A stretch of DNA of 64,000 nt, taken from Liolophura sinensis (Eukaryota > Mollusca > Polyplacophora > Chitonida > Chitonidae). The stretch is taken from contig NC_088305.1 in assembly GCF_032854445.1 (NCBI RefSeq), positions 23,715,400-23,779,399 on the forward strand, in the 5' to 3' direction. The translations under genes were made by a program, and so were the position numbers. This document shows, in pieces, positions 12,801-23,800 of this stretch. The first letter of the stretch is position 1, and every line of letters begins with the position of its first letter. The notes beneath the pieces are model-generated. The model made no database searches. It saw only the letters and a program-made list of their open reading frames with translations, and was not told where the DNA came from.

Positions 12801-13260
12801 AATCAAAAAAATAAATTAAATAATTACATTAATTTGCAGAAACGTGCAGTCTGCATATTAAATGAAAACTGGGTACAATTCAATTATCCTGTTAACTGTA
12901 GCAGGCTAGGCTGGGTACAACTTGTACAGGGTACGAGATTGCACGGATACGACTTGATGTAATCCCATTTATTACCATACATACAATTTAATGCATCTAC
13001 GAGAGCATGATAATGTAAAACGGGATGGAAAACTGTTTATTCTGCTACAACAACAACACGTTTACAACTTTCACTATTCTACACATGAAATCGAAAGTGA
13101 TGTCAATAACCTTAAACTTTTTCGTCTCCCCTTCCTCTTTCAGCAGGAATCCTGTGGGTCCAGTTTGTCTGAGGATGTACATTGTGGCGTTTAACGCTTG
13201 ATCCTGACGCCAGCTGGCAGCGTCGCTGATCGCTCGACGCCATGCAACGCTACGGGACAT
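698..13260 (-). CDS. ZSWIM2: E3 ubiquitin-protein ligase ZSWIM2 (11 coding exons)
   Basis: Coding exons in transcript order: 13111-13260, 12127-12244, 11485-11716, 10111-10362, 9465-9549, 8323-8450, 7821-7989, 4708-4847, 3109-3339, 1938-2215, 698-897. All junctions are GT-AG and the phases chain perfectly: 1983 nt, 660 residues plus TGA, close to the roughly 630 residues of vertebrate ZSWIM2. Domains: SWIM finger (C59, C61, C71, H73); RING (C149, C152, C166, C170, H175, C178, C196, C199); ZZ finger (C237, C240, C249, C252, C261, C264, H270, H273); second RING (C357, C360, C375, H377, H380, C383, C395, with D398 as eighth ligand). The C-terminal ~260 residues are low complexity. In mammals the protein (MEX) is a testis-enriched E3 that works with UBCH5-type E2s and promotes death-receptor apoptosis; that role here is inferred from orthology. 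The start is the ATG at 13258-13260. The least certain part is the last exon, where a GTAAAT at 762-767 could be an alternative donor. Confidence 0.93.
1128..1312. repeat. Short-period repeat (~20-25 bp)
   Basis: Degenerate copies of a GGAGGAAACCACAGTCTGGA-like unit inside ZSWIM2 intron 10. Confidence 0.8.
1938..2215 (-). CDS. ZSWIM2: ZSWIM2 exon 10, C-terminal region
   Basis: Open for 278 bases between acceptor ATTTTAG and donor GTAAGT; includes RARIRRKRISQQLANIPSER. Phase 2 in, phase 1 out. A full-length SINE has inserted 21 bases upstream of its acceptor. Confidence 0.75.
2237..2489 (-). mobile_element. Full-length tRNA-derived SINE with 13-bp target duplication
   Basis: On the minus strand the head has a perfect A box (TGGCTCAGTCGG) and B box (GTTCAAGTC), a body with AATGCTGGCCGCCGTCGTAT and a tail of ATAAATAAAT repeats. 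Target-site duplication ACAAAAAGTATCA lies at 2224-2236 and 2490-2502. It inserted in the polypyrimidine tract of the ZSWIM2 exon 10 acceptor. Confidence 0.95.
3109..3339 (-). CDS. ZSWIM2: ZSWIM2 exon 9, C-terminal disordered region
   Basis: An open frame of 77 residues rich in Gly, Ser, Pro and Arg. Acceptor TTTCAG and donor GTATGA both fit the phase-2 boundaries of the neighbouring exons. The assignment rests on phase and strand continuity rather than on recognised sequence. Confidence 0.75.
3600..4145. repeat. 30-bp minisatellite
   Basis: About 18 copies of a 30-bp unit including GTATCATAACAGTGTGTGAT, in ZSWIM2 intron 8. The period is a multiple of three, so long histidine-rich ORFs appear in it on the minus strand; these are repeat artefacts. 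Confidence 0.95.
4412..4462 (-). mobile_element. SINE tail fragment
   Basis: Matches only the last ~45 bases of the tRNA-derived SINE (TACGCCATACTCAAGAATAT). Confidence 0.7.
4708..4847 (-). CDS. ZSWIM2: ZSWIM2 exon 8, second half of second RING
   Basis: Encodes FHRDCIDPWLLHSHVTCPVD and a polar tail. It supplies H380, C383 and C395; the last zinc position is aspartate (CPVD), which matches the CP-D form of this RING in the family as I recall it. Phase 2 donor GTAAGC. Confidence 0.9.
4991..5130 (-). mobile_element. 5'-truncated SINE copy
   Basis: Diverged copy of the tRNA-derived SINE, from the (TTTA)n tail through the CAGCATCATGG and GACCATCCATAGGTTGC body segments. Confidence 0.8.
5270..7340. 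repeat. 38-bp minisatellite with higher-order structure
   Basis: About 54 copies of a 38-bp unit (core AATCAGGAATCTTTATATCA then AGCATGTGCACTGTCAGT) fill most of ZSWIM2 intron 7. Variant units recur in the same order about 570 bp apart (compare 5684 onward with 6253 onward), so blocks of about 15 units were duplicated together. Confidence 0.97.
7345..7432 (-). mobile_element. Second SINE-like family, fragment
   Basis: CAGGTTTATGGGTGGAGGAA followed by AGCAGAGTACC, a segment shared with 20.46-20.65 and 51.15-51.35 kb. Confidence 0.6.
7821..7989 (-). CDS. ZSWIM2: ZSWIM2 exon 7, first half of second RING
   Basis: Starts at acceptor TTTTTAG, giving SQGEAGLRSV, and runs to CRMCLRGYQVGQYLRKLPCK plus HK (C357, C360, C375, H377). 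Phase 0 end at donor GTATTA. Confidence 0.9.
8323..8450 (-). CDS. ZSWIM2: ZSWIM2 exon 6, linker
   Basis: Encodes KRNQRWRPAQRT followed by an acidic helical stretch ending LLLQLD. The KRNQ-WR motif after the ZZ finger is conserved in ZSWIM2. Acceptor TTCCCAG, donor GTACGT, phase 2 end. Confidence 0.9.
9155..9313 (-). mobile_element. SINE copy lacking its tail
   Basis: Body and tRNA-like head of the SINE (GGCCGGAGAGGAAGCCAGC, then a head ending CCATGGAGGC), with part of the B-box area deleted. In ZSWIM2 intron 5. Confidence 0.8.
9465..9549 (-). CDS. ZSWIM2: ZSWIM2 exon 5, ZZ finger core
   Basis: An 85-base exon encoding CCVCADYHLCQACFNTPIHT and DHAFQFRQ, the second cysteine pairs and the histidine pair of the ZZ finger. 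Acceptor TTGCAG, donor GTTAGT, phase 0 end. It overlaps no long ORF but is fixed by homology and by phase on both sides. Confidence 0.9.
10111..10362 (-). CDS. ZSWIM2: ZSWIM2 exon 4, second half of RING and start of ZZ
   Basis: Begins FGCGNSIHIKCMK, continues to KCPLCRED and completes the RING; it then enters the ZZ finger at CRACHMNPIIGKCYR. The first ~37 bases and the acceptor of this exon are the seed of the 62-bp tandem array lying immediately upstream in the intron. Only this copy continues into the rest of the exon. Donor GTACTG, phase 2. Confidence 0.93.
10323..11112 (-). repeat. 62-bp array of a 3' splice site plus exon start
   Basis: Thirteen copies, counting the functional one at 10323-10384. 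Read on the gene strand, each unit is the intron end TTGTGTTGTTTTCTAG and then the first ~37 exon bases encoding FGCGNSIHIKCMK. The period is 62 bp, not a multiple of three. The array sits in ZSWIM2 intron 3, directly upstream of the genuine exon 4 boundary. Confidence 0.95.
11485..11716 (-). CDS. ZSWIM2: ZSWIM2 exon 3, first half of RING
   Basis: A linker rich in basic residues is followed by EEDVCPICQEELLEKKLPVT and FCK. This gives the first three RING zinc ligands (C149, C152, C166). The donor GTAAGT is in phase 2, splitting the lysine before FGCGN. Confidence 0.93.
12000..12040 (+). mobile_element. SINE tail fragment
   Basis: GAATATTCTTGAATACGGCG followed by TAAAACACCAAT, the 3' end of the tRNA-derived SINE. 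Confidence 0.7.
12127..12244 (-). CDS. ZSWIM2: ZSWIM2 exon 2, SWIM zinc finger
   Basis: Encodes VYLGDPHKCSCSVF and then VCKHICWLLLKKY, the complete CxCx(n)CxH SWIM signature (C59, C61, C71, H73). The acceptor is ACAACAG, the donor GTACTT, and the exon ends in phase 1. Confidence 0.93.
13111..13260 (-). CDS. ZSWIM2: ZSWIM2 exon 1 (start codon)
   Basis: Encodes residues 1-50, starting MSRSVAWRRAISDAASW and running through the conserved QDQALNATMYILRQTGPTGF block that precedes the SWIM finger in this family. It ends in phase 0 at AAG followed by GTTATT. Confidence 0.9.
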
Positions 13261-14649
13261 TGCGAAAAGCGGTTCCTCTAGCTGTCAAAAAAAAACCCTC
13301 CAAAAACCCACTCTTCAGCCCAGGTTCTTCTTACAAGGAGAGCCCACATGGAAAGGGAGTCTGTGATTTCACATTCAGGGCATGTTTTCAGCGGGAAATC
13401 AACAGTATGTCTCAGTCTGTATTGACAAATGTTCCCCTGTCCAACCGAAGTCACGCTTCGGCAGCCATTTTGAATGTTTACAAAAATTGCTATGGAGATT
13501 CGTCTTAAGGGAGACAACTATCGACAGGTGTCCCTTGGATTTTTCGTGCAGTAGGCCTATTGGGTTTTTTTTAAAATGTAGATCTATACTTACAATACGC
13601 CAGCTAAATACTTTCGTAGCAATTCCAAAAAATTCCAAGGAAATTAAAATACAGAATAAAGTAGACCGTTCTTGTCCCACCTAGCTTTCAGATCACGATG
13701 ATGTGAGGATTACGTTACCAGTTTAACGAGGTCTACTGTGCATGTAGCGTAGAGTCTTGACAGGTCTACATGTCTACAGGTTATATGTACATAGGTCTGT
13801 ATGGCTAAAGTGTTCTCTCATAAAGGCCTCACCACATAAAACGACAAACCTAGTTATTTTTTCAAGAAATAAATAGGACTAAAAAAAATAATGAATAAGT
13901 AGAAAGCCAATAATAAAAAATGAACAAAATAAATAAATAAATAAATAAATAAATAAAAAAATGTACATCCCATAAAGAATAAATATCGGCACCAGTAAAT
14001 AAAAATAAACAAATTAATCAATCCAGCTTGTTAACCTAATTTCTGTATTAGGTCGAAGAATTAAGGATGGGATGTAGGCCTACATAGGACTAGGCCCACT
14101 GAGCCACTGAGGAAGCCTTTACACGTGAACTCAACAGAACAGGCCTATCAGAGTATGTCGATTAGGACTGACCAATTAGACTGCATGCTTTTTCTTTTGG
14201 GGAATATACGCCATTTTGGTCATATTTCTAGTCGTCCTGTGTACTCTTCAGACGCATCACGATACACCAATCAGTTGTACTGTATATTCTGTGTATGGTG
14301 AAGTAAGGAGTTCAGATTGTTGACGTATGTAGGCCTACATGCATTATAGGTCTAAGGGCGAATCTTTCAAGGTGTGCCAAACAGTTGGCTTACAATGTGA
14401 CATTGTGCAGAGCTTTGGGATTGGCAGATAAAATTGTGTCACACATATCCTTTTAAGGCATTTTTTTTCCATTCGATGGATTTTTCGGTCTATATCCCTA
14501 ATTCTAAAAAATTTTATATGAATGACATGTTTCAGCGGTGTGAAACATTAGGCCTACACGTAACTGAATGCTTCGTATGCCTACCTCGATCATAACAGCA
14601 CCTCGATCATAACAGAACCGATTTTATATAATTGATTTATTTATTTTAA

Positions 14650-14696
14650 TGTCTGCCGCAGGTTGTTGGCAGACATTCCCACGTACAGCCGGAGAG
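14650..14696 (-). mobile_element. SINE body fragment
   Basis: Short match to the SINE body: GCAGGTTGTTGGCAGACATT followed by CCCACGTACAGCCGGAGAG. Confidence 0.65.
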
Positions 14697-15067
14697 TCAA
14701 ATTCTTTGACTAAACATTAGATTTTCGGGTAAAAAAAAAAACCTGAACAAACTGAAGTACCGGGAAGCATCACCAGATTTGCACTGAAAACTATATCTAA
14801 GAGTAAACTACATTCACACATATTTTACACTCTTTCAAATAAAATGCATTAAAATGTTTTAATTCTTATGTGGCCTTTTTATGGTCAGTACTACCAATGG
14901 CTGCTTGGCTACTCTGACGTCACATGTATTTTTTTCTGTATTCACCTACAGGTGATATTTTTCTGAACATTATCTGTAGAAGTAATATTTTATTTACGGG
15001 TATATAGTAAGAGCTATTTCCACATTAACATGTGTGATAAGAGTGGGGAATCTATTTGTGACGCCAG

Positions 15068-15236
15068 TTGGTTTGTGACGGCCGTAAGTCCGAAGGTCTG
15101 TTAGCGACCTGCGGATGGTCGTAGGTTTTCCCCGGGCTGTGCCTGGTTTCCATCCACCATAATGCTGGCCGCCGTCGTATAAGTGAAATATTCTTGAGTA
15201 CGGCGTAAAACACCAATCAAATAAATAAATAAATAA
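15068..15236 (+). mobile_element. 5'-truncated SINE with 14-bp target duplication
   Basis: Lacks the tRNA head. The body and (AAAT)n tail are intact. Duplication ATTTGTGACGCCAG at 15054-15067 and 15237-15250. Confidence 0.93.
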
Positions 15237-15422
15237 ATTTGTGACGCCAGAGTTACGCCAGCTATGTGGTTCAAAAAGCCCATCATGGATTGCAAGGATC
15301 TTAACTCATTTAAATCTCTTAAAATAATTTGAAAAAAATAAATGAAATCAGTTTTACACAGTTGTGAGTCGGCGTTTTTTTTTTTTAGATTTCTTTCCAT
15401 ACTCCTCACAGCGCATGCATAG

Positions 15423-15424
<2 letters not shown>

Positions 15425-15513
<89 letters not shown>
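15425..15513. repeat. (TA)n microsatellite
   Basis: About 44 uninterrupted TA dinucleotides, followed by a T-rich run. Confidence 0.98.
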
Positions 15514-15516
<3 letters not shown>

Positions 15517-17793
15517 TTTTTTTTTTTTTTGAAAACCTAAACTGTAGGAAGAATGAAACAGATCTCAGATTCAATCCATATAATTCTGAGATCTGAGATC
15601 TGAGATCCCACGGCTTGTAATCATCTCAAGTCTTTTAGTACAATAAACGGTGGACAATGTTCGCATACTATTTAGCTGGTTTTCGTTGCAGATTACTTGG
15701 CAACTAACAGTATGGCGTAGGAATGGTCCAGTGAGTTGATAATGGCGCAGACATGCAGGTCGTCAGTTACTTGCCAAGGGTTGTTGCCGTTGGTCAACGG
15801 TGTATATGAAACACCACGGGGCAAGGCGTTAAACGCGAATAGATTGCAAAGCAAAATGATCAAAAGCCAAAGAAAATGCAGAGGATGATTTAATGCATGG
15901 CTGAAGCATTTGCAATCACTGATGCCGTAATTCATGACATTCTCGTCGTGAGTGTGCAAACGTGTGCGAGCAGTTTGCAGTTTGTCAGAATTATTGCGCA
16001 GGTTAAAAGTGGAATTATTGCACGGGCTAATACTTCCTGTTTAACAGACAAATTTCAATGTTTGCATTCAAACAAAACCAAACAAAATCAATACAACACA
16101 TAATGTATAAAAGGATTTATTTAATTTTTATTTAAAAATTGCACGAGAAATACATGTAGGAGAACGGTATAAACTCGCATACTGTGTACGGTGCATGTGT
16201 CATTTGTAATACACGTACATGTACATTACAAGTAAATGGTTTGATGATTTGTGGTGCAGAAGGTGTGTAGTCTGCAAGGATATACCACCCCAGCATAATA
16301 TCCCATAATATCAGTTTGTAGTTATATATGCATACAAAGGAAGACAAACCTAAATGAATAAGAGTACGTGGCAAGGACATTGGTTACGACCTTTACGGGT
16401 TTTTACATGATATTTCTTTATTACTATAATAATGATTATAGAGCTTGGCCTTACTTAAACCTTCAGAAGTTTCCGCAAATGTTTTGTTTGATGTAAGTCA
16501 ATTACACGCACCCCGGCCTTTGCATTCTTCCGTCAGTGCTTCACATGAGCCTCTTACAAAAAGGCATTTCCTGTAAATGAAGAGCTGCATGCGCACAACG
16601 GTAGGAAGATGTGCTCTACATATGTCCGGTAGGAATTTTGGTTCTTGTACCTGAACTACAGTATTTTCATCATTTTAGAGGTAAATATTCAAGCTGTACT
16701 GATGGCTGCGTTCGTAATAAAAACGGTCTATATAGGTTTCCAGCCTCGTTGTTATTAGGAGACAACACCGTATTCTTAATTTGTGACATACTGTTCGGTC
16801 TTAAAATATTATACGTAGTTTCAACATGGAGCAGAAAGGTAAATGTCTGTGGTGTACTGTTTATGGTCAGAGCCTGACGACTCCATGGAGTTGACGCTCT
16901 GTATTCACTTGTGGTAGGCCTAAATACGTACGATACGTGAGGCTTTGACCCGGAAAACAGCATCAACATTACAGAAGCTTAACATCATTAAAAGGTATAA
17001 CGCACATTCTGAATCAGACCCCGACTCTGGCCAGGAACGACCCACTGAACGTGTAATTTAAAGAATTATTCCAAAATGGACTTAAGCTTCCACTATACCC
17101 AACCAACCGGTGTGGCGAAAATCCGAAATGAACGGAAGATTCGTGGCCTATGGCGCCGTCATCTTACCAAACCATTATCGAGGGGACGTTCAGCAAAAGG
17201 GGTGTATGATATACATGTACATGGGTGATTCTATAATGGTGGTGGTTTTTATGTCCGTGCCGATTTGGCATACGTCATGGGAAGTGCAAACGGGTAACAT
17301 TCTTTTACCATGAAGAAAAATATACCACAAAGAATCCTTTGATTGTCTAAAAGCTTCAGCAGATTGCTTGAAGTCGGATGAAGCAAATGAGTATTAACGA
17401 CTACATTTATAGCTTCCGGGATTAGTGTAAACATGTAAATATAAGTATCTAATATCAATTTTTATAAAACAGGTTGAGCTACTCCAACCTAATCCGCAAA
17501 AACATATATTTAAGTATTTATTTACGACATACTATTGACAAATTTATGGTGATCAGTTCAAGAACAGTGATATTACAATTCTATCCGTGCTTACAAATAC
17601 ATACCGATAGTAATCAGCATCAGTTCCTCGTATTATGTGTAAATATAAAGAACACAGATTTATGCTTTTCTACGACATGGTACAGTTAATTACTCAGTTA
17701 AATAACATAATTCTGTTCCATTATAACACAACTTATAATGTTCACATTTTTCTTTTTACATTTCAGTTATAGATGTTCAGGTAGAGCAATGTT

Positions 17794-17799
17794 TTTATT
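17794..17799 (-). terminator. Polyadenylation signal of the VWC-like gene
   Basis: AATAAA on the minus strand, 40 bases past the TAG at 17839-17841. This implies a very short 3' UTR. Confidence 0.65.
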
Positions 17800-17838
17800 A
17801 GGTAACATCCTATGATCTGGAATCTTGGAACTTTCGGT

Positions 17839-17890
17839 CTATCCCATGTAACTGACACAGAGAGGACGGCAGTATGCGCATGCGTCGTGC
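17839..17890 (-). CDS. Exon 54: terminal exon with stop codon
   Basis: HDACAYCRPLCVSYMG then TAG (17839-17841). Acceptor TTTTTCATACAG is strong, phase 2 matches exon 53, and AATAAA follows. Confidence 0.82.
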
Positions 17891-20800
17891 CTGTATGAAA
17901 AAAAGAAGATGTAAATTATGAATATGTATATACTTATTAATGAGATAACAAATTATTCAGTTGTACTTTGTATAAGAATCCAAGAATGGTTGCAGATGGG
18001 ATGCTCTTTGTCAGCAGGTTTAAGGCTACGCATTGATTATGCATATTTAGCAATGGCGTGCTCTCCATGTAGAGTTTCATTCCAAGCGCTGCCTCACTCG
18101 AATACAATGCCGAAGACATCAAACATGACGCCCCACACAGTCGCTCAATATACCGACGCCTAACTGAACAGTGTTTGATCCATGGAAAACCAAGTTTGTT
18201 CATTTTACAACCTCCGGACACTTGCGGTGTACGGTCTCTAGCCACTTAAGGTGTAAAACTCACACCAGTGTTATTCATTTACGTCAACCTGAACCACTAA
18301 ACCAAAAAATTTCTTGAATAATAACCCAACAGAAAGAAAATGGCTAAAGTCAACAGCGGTTAATTATTGCATGGAATAAGGGATATGAACGTCGTTTCTC
18401 TATGTTTCTCATTGGTAGAAATTAATTAAACTACGCATACTCTCAATGACACGGATCTATTCTCTGAAGCATTTCACGCAAAATATGACATCCCTGTCAA
18501 CAACTGAAAATTTTGTTTCACCATGCATTCTTCAAAACATAACCAATCCCTGCGCTCCTCTTGACAGTCGCCAGAGATATTTTTTTCAGAGAAGATGGCG
18601 ACTTTGCGCATGACAGGCTTACATACGGCTATATACTTACATGCATTTCCACGGGCAGTATGAATTGGCACAGCCAGTAGCTTTAGAACAGTCCAGGGGT
18701 TTCGCTCCTCCCGGGCATATATCACCTGCAACCAATCAACGTCACAAAAGAGTTATCACAGTCCAATTCATAGTAGGGGAGGTTAACAAAGGTCCAGGGC
18801 CTAGTTTTCACAAAGCGAGCGTAGCGCTACGTTCATGTAATTACCATGACGACTTAAAACCTACAATGCTGGTTGCCAAGGAAGATTCGTTACGTGCGCT
18901 ATGTAAAACCGAATTATCCACAGCCTCGTTTCCGCTACACGGGAACAACAGTATAAAAACCGGAAGTGCTCAGAGGAGAACTATGGATATGTACTGTTGG
19001 CCTTCTTTGGACATGACATATTTTCTTTTCTTTCTTTCTTTATTTCTTTCTTTAATTTTTTTTTCTTTTCTTTTTTTAATTTTTTTTTTGCTTTATTCTT
19101 ACCAAATTGGTGATTGACATTTCAAGGACAGATTTTGGAATTTACTGCCAGGTGTGTTTTGGTTGGAACAAATGCTAGTTATTAACGTCACAATTGAAAA
19201 CCAGCGCCCGTATTTATCAAACGTCTTAAAACTGAAGAGAAAAATTCAAACACAGCTACATTTAAAATATTTTCCTCTAGAAAGCTTATAATTTGCGCAC
19301 TGATTCTTTACGGCAGAGCAGTGTACTAACCACAATTTGAGATCTTTCCTGCTCTGTGTTTGGCTCTTTAAAGACTTACAATTTATGATCAAGTCTCAAA
19401 TTGCTTGATAAATACGGATTTATCCGTCAAACTCCATTGAGATGTTTACCTATAATGCCTCAGAAACTTTCAGATTTAAATAGGTGCTGCACAGGAGAAC
19501 TGAAGGTTAAATGAAGGCCCTCCAACCATACTGAGTGTTAAAACGCCGGATTAGTGAATGTTTCAGCTGACTGTATTCGTGGGTTACACGACTGTTTGTA
19601 AGCCACACTCAAAATTTAATCTGTTAATTTTAACAGAAAGCCTGAGTGTTGTCTGAGTGATGCTAGAATGTATTCTGTTATTATAACACAGCACTGTGTC
19701 ATATTCAACATAATATCCTGATAGTCTAATAGAATCTTTGTGTTGAATTATTAGAATATGTGTGTTTATAGGCCCTATTTAACGGAATAATCTGTTGTAA
19801 TAGCAGAATACACTCTAGTATCACTCAGACAACAGACTTACTGTTAAAACTAAGGAATTAATTTTTGAATGCAGTAATTCGTTCAATAAACAGTTCAAAT
19901 GCAAGCACACTCAGTAACCATGTTCTGCTGAAACCCACAAACTAGACAAGTAGTTTGAACCATAAAATCTCCAGTGTCCGGGTGTACTTTTGAATAGCAT
20001 TCAACTGTTATACAGTTAATCGTCAGTAAGATATATCTAAGGAGATATTCCACTGTAAGATCATCAGCTTATTTCACCAAAGCATTTTGTACTCAGGTCA
20101 AAAGTTTAAAACCAACAATTATAAAACAAAATATTCGAAGCTGGAAATTCAAACACGGCTGAAATTGTACTACCAAACAACAGAACCAGTCGTGAAACAT
20201 TATTATTTATTAAAGATTATTAAACATTATTAAAGAGCTTAATATGGATTATAACTTTAGGCTAAACCCCAAAATCGCTTTGTGAAAATGCCCCCGGTCT
20301 TGTAGCACCAAGCTTATAGACCTGTCAAGCTAGATGCAAGGAAAATATCTTACCTTTAGGTTTGCAGATAATGTTACATTTGTCATCACAGTAATCAGGT
20401 CTGAAATCGTAAGAAAACATATTTTTTTCATTTACCCAATGTTCAGTATTTTACGTATTTATTTATTCAATTGATTGCTGATTAACGGTGAACTGAAGAT
20501 ATTTTCACTTCCATGAGGCCGGGAATGTCCTTGGGTGGATCGAGGAAACCAGAGTATCTGGAGTAAATCACCCGCTCTTTGCAGGTATTTGGCCAGCCTG
20601 TTCTCTAGACAGACAAATCAGCGAGGCAGGCCTGGGTGAACACGTGAACGCATTGCTCAAAAACTTAACTTAACTTACACACATTCTCTGCCGTAACCAC
20701 AGTAGGCCCGGAGACATGCATTTTCACACGTTAATTTACTTGCACGTGCGGGGCAACCTGAAAATTCAAAACAAAAGGATAGTCAAAGCGCTATATCACA

Positions 20801-23800
20801 CAAAACATTATAGGTCTGGCTTAATCATAGATAACATGCAAAACAATTAGAGATTTGAAATGAAGTACAGTTAATGAATTCATTTAATTTTGGGAAGAGC
20901 AACGGTCTATTGTCCAATAGCATAAAAATAGCGGTGTTCATTGTGGTAAACGTTCACCCCGCAAACCTTAGCTAACTTTAAAGGGCATCATGTAGGGCTG
21001 CATTCTACGAATAGATGAACACAACACACCCATTTCCTTCTTGCAATTTTTGTCGTCGCACGTGACTTTGCTGTCGTCATTGCACGTGCATTCTTTGCAT
21101 CCATCCATGTACATTTCACCCACTTCGTATATTTTTTCTCCAACTTTGCAAACTGGAACGGGTAAGAAAAATGACATTGCAATAAATGGCTTCAGTTAGA
21201 TGGCAGACACAAAGCACACAATATTGCTTCACTTACCAAAATTGCTAATTTACAGTTCATAAGACTATAATATGGCCATATTCATTTGAATCATAGGAAA
21301 AGAAAAAAAACGCAAGATAACGGTAAACACGTTCAGTAAAAAAGCTCCGTGTACCGTCTTCATCACGTCATTATGACCATGGATAGTAATTCACCGGGAG
21401 CCTAGTTATTTGTTTATTTAATTGGTGTGTTACACCGCACTCAAGAATACACCGTGCAAGTATTATCCGGTGGAAGGAAACCGGACAGAGCCCGGGAGAA
21501 ATCCACGATCCGCAGCTTGGTGGCAGACATGCCTACTTGCGACAAAATCCTACTTGCAATTTTTAAAATTTAATTAATTGAAAAACTTTTTAAACAGTAG
21601 TTTTAAAGATTCCATAATAATTATCTCTTTGATTATTCTCATTATCAAGAGATCGTTTCATAATGTTTTAAAATTTTCCTAATGGCTTGCAAAAGTTATT
21701 TTGGACTCTGTTCAGCAAAACTAAAAGAAAATGGACGCAATTGTTACTCAGTAATTTAGCCAATCGATTTAATCCGACATTCTGCATATATAACCTAAAT
21801 ATACATTGTCACAACTCTGTTAGGCTCTGTTAGGCTACTTGGGAAGTGCAATCAATGCAATAAAATAATATTTATAATGGTTAATCTTTTGAAGCCGGGT
21901 CGACATTGCAATGTTGTGGCAACAGCCGGAATTCCACGAATCTATAGACACAGGCGACACCTGGCGACGAGGCCAGGCGCCATATACCTTGAACTACTGA
22001 AGCAGTAGAGGAAGCCGGCACGAGCGATAATTGCTGTATGCTAAATTTACATCTTCCCACCATACAATGGTGTCCACCGTCTTATAAATGTATTCTTGAG
22101 TAGGGCGTAAAACATCATTCAAATCAAAACTTAATAACTAAACTAAAACTAAATTCAATGTCCCTTGATTATAAATTATTCACTGCTTTCGTATACCTTT
22201 TATTATGCAAGGTTTCTCTTCGCAAGTGACTTTCAAGTCGTAGTTACAAGTACAAAGCTTACATCCATCCTTGTACTGCTCACCAGGTTTGTATGTTTTG
22301 TCTCCCACTTTGCAAACTAAAAATGAAAGATAAATTTTGTCAGCTTTCATATGCGTGCCATATTTTTTACATGCAACAAAATCAGCATTGTATGTTCATT
22401 GGTCATTATACGAATAGAAACTTACGAATCTGTCTGTAATTAAAGATCTCTTCGCAATGATCTCTGTTTTAGAAATCAATCTGTTCTTTACTTGACAATT
22501 ACCTTTGCAATGTTTCTCTTTACACGTGACGGTCAAGTCGTAGTTACAGGTGCAAAGCTTACATCCGTCCTTGTACATCTCACCAGGCTTAAATGTTTTA
22601 TCTCCGACTTTACAAACTGAAAGAATGGAGGTTAAGATCATTAGTTTTACTAGATATACACTCCCTAAAATCAGTATTACATGTTTAGTTACAGAGATGT
22701 TCTCTAATCACCACGCATATAGGGATCCGCCAACCAGTGCGTGATTTCTATTTAAAGTGAAAGCTGCATGATGACCTGATCTACAAATGAAGCTGGTCAC
22801 CTTTTATTTCATGTTTACCTTTACAATGTTATCCTCGCACTTGACTGTCAAGTCGGATTTACAGGTACACTGCTTACACCCGTCCTTGTACTGTTCACCA
22901 GGTTTGTACGTTTTGTCTCCCACTTTGCAAACTGAAATAAAGATAAATTTCTTCAGATCATTCATAATACATACCTTATTTCTATTCTCTATCCACCACG
23001 CATAGGAAACTACAAAAATTACAATTACAAAACCATCAGTGATCTCTGTTCAAAAAGCAGCAACATAATCAGTTTCGTTTCATTTGAAAATTACCTTTGC
23101 AGTGTTTATCCTCGCACGTGGACCGTCAAATCGTAGTTACAGGTACAAAGCTTACACCCGTCCTTGTACTGCTCACCAGGTTTGTACGTTTTGTCTCCAA
23201 CTTTGCAAACTGAAATAAAGATAAATTTCTTCAGATCATTCATAATACATACCTTATTTCTATTCTCTATCCACCACGCATAGGAAACTACAAAAATTAC
23301 AAAATTACAATTACAAACCATCAGTGATCTCTGTTCAAAAAGCAGCAACATAATCAGTTTCGTTTCATTTGAAAATTACCTTTGCAGTGTTTATCCTCGC
23401 ACGTGACCGTCAAATCGTAGTTACAGGTACAAAGCTTACACCCGTCCTTGTACTGCTCACCAGGTTTGTACGTTTTGTCTCCAACTTTGCAAACTGAAAT
23501 AAAAATAAATTTCTTCAGATCATTCATAATACATACCTTAATTCTATTCTCTATCCACCACACATAGGACACTACAAAAATTACAAAATTACAATAACAA
23601 AACCATCAGTGATCTCTGTTCAAAAAGCAGCAACATAATCAGTTTCGTTTCATTTGAAAATTACCTTTGCAGTGTTTATCCTCGCACGTGACCGTCAAAT
23701 CGTATTTACAGGTACCACAGCTTACACCCGTCCTTGTACTGCTCACCAGGTTTGTATGTTTTGTCTCCCACTTTGCAAACTCACAAATGGAAAAGCAAAT

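Larger units (their letters stand above)
13261..17793. other. Intergenic interval between the two genes
   Basis: Separates the ZSWIM2 start from the 3' end of the VWC-like gene. Apart from SINE pieces and the (TA)n tract I see no supported gene. The part next to 13260 should contain the ZSWIM2 promoter, but no distinct motif can be called. An 88-codon minus ORF at 15693-15959 has a hydrophobic stretch but no other support. Confidence 0.6.

Noticed and set aside
15101-15574. 157-codon minus ORF with a long YIYI repeat
   Set aside because: It is the (TA)n microsatellite joined to a SINE; not coding.
15693-15959. 88-codon minus ORF with a hydrophobic stretch, possible secreted peptide
   Set aside because: No splice, homology or regulatory support; the length is within chance expectation.
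23095-23209. Calling the whole VWC-like gene a pseudogene
   Set aside because: Most exons, the signal peptide, all phases, the stop and the poly(A) signal are intact; lesions are local and mostly in skippable exons or may be sequence errors.
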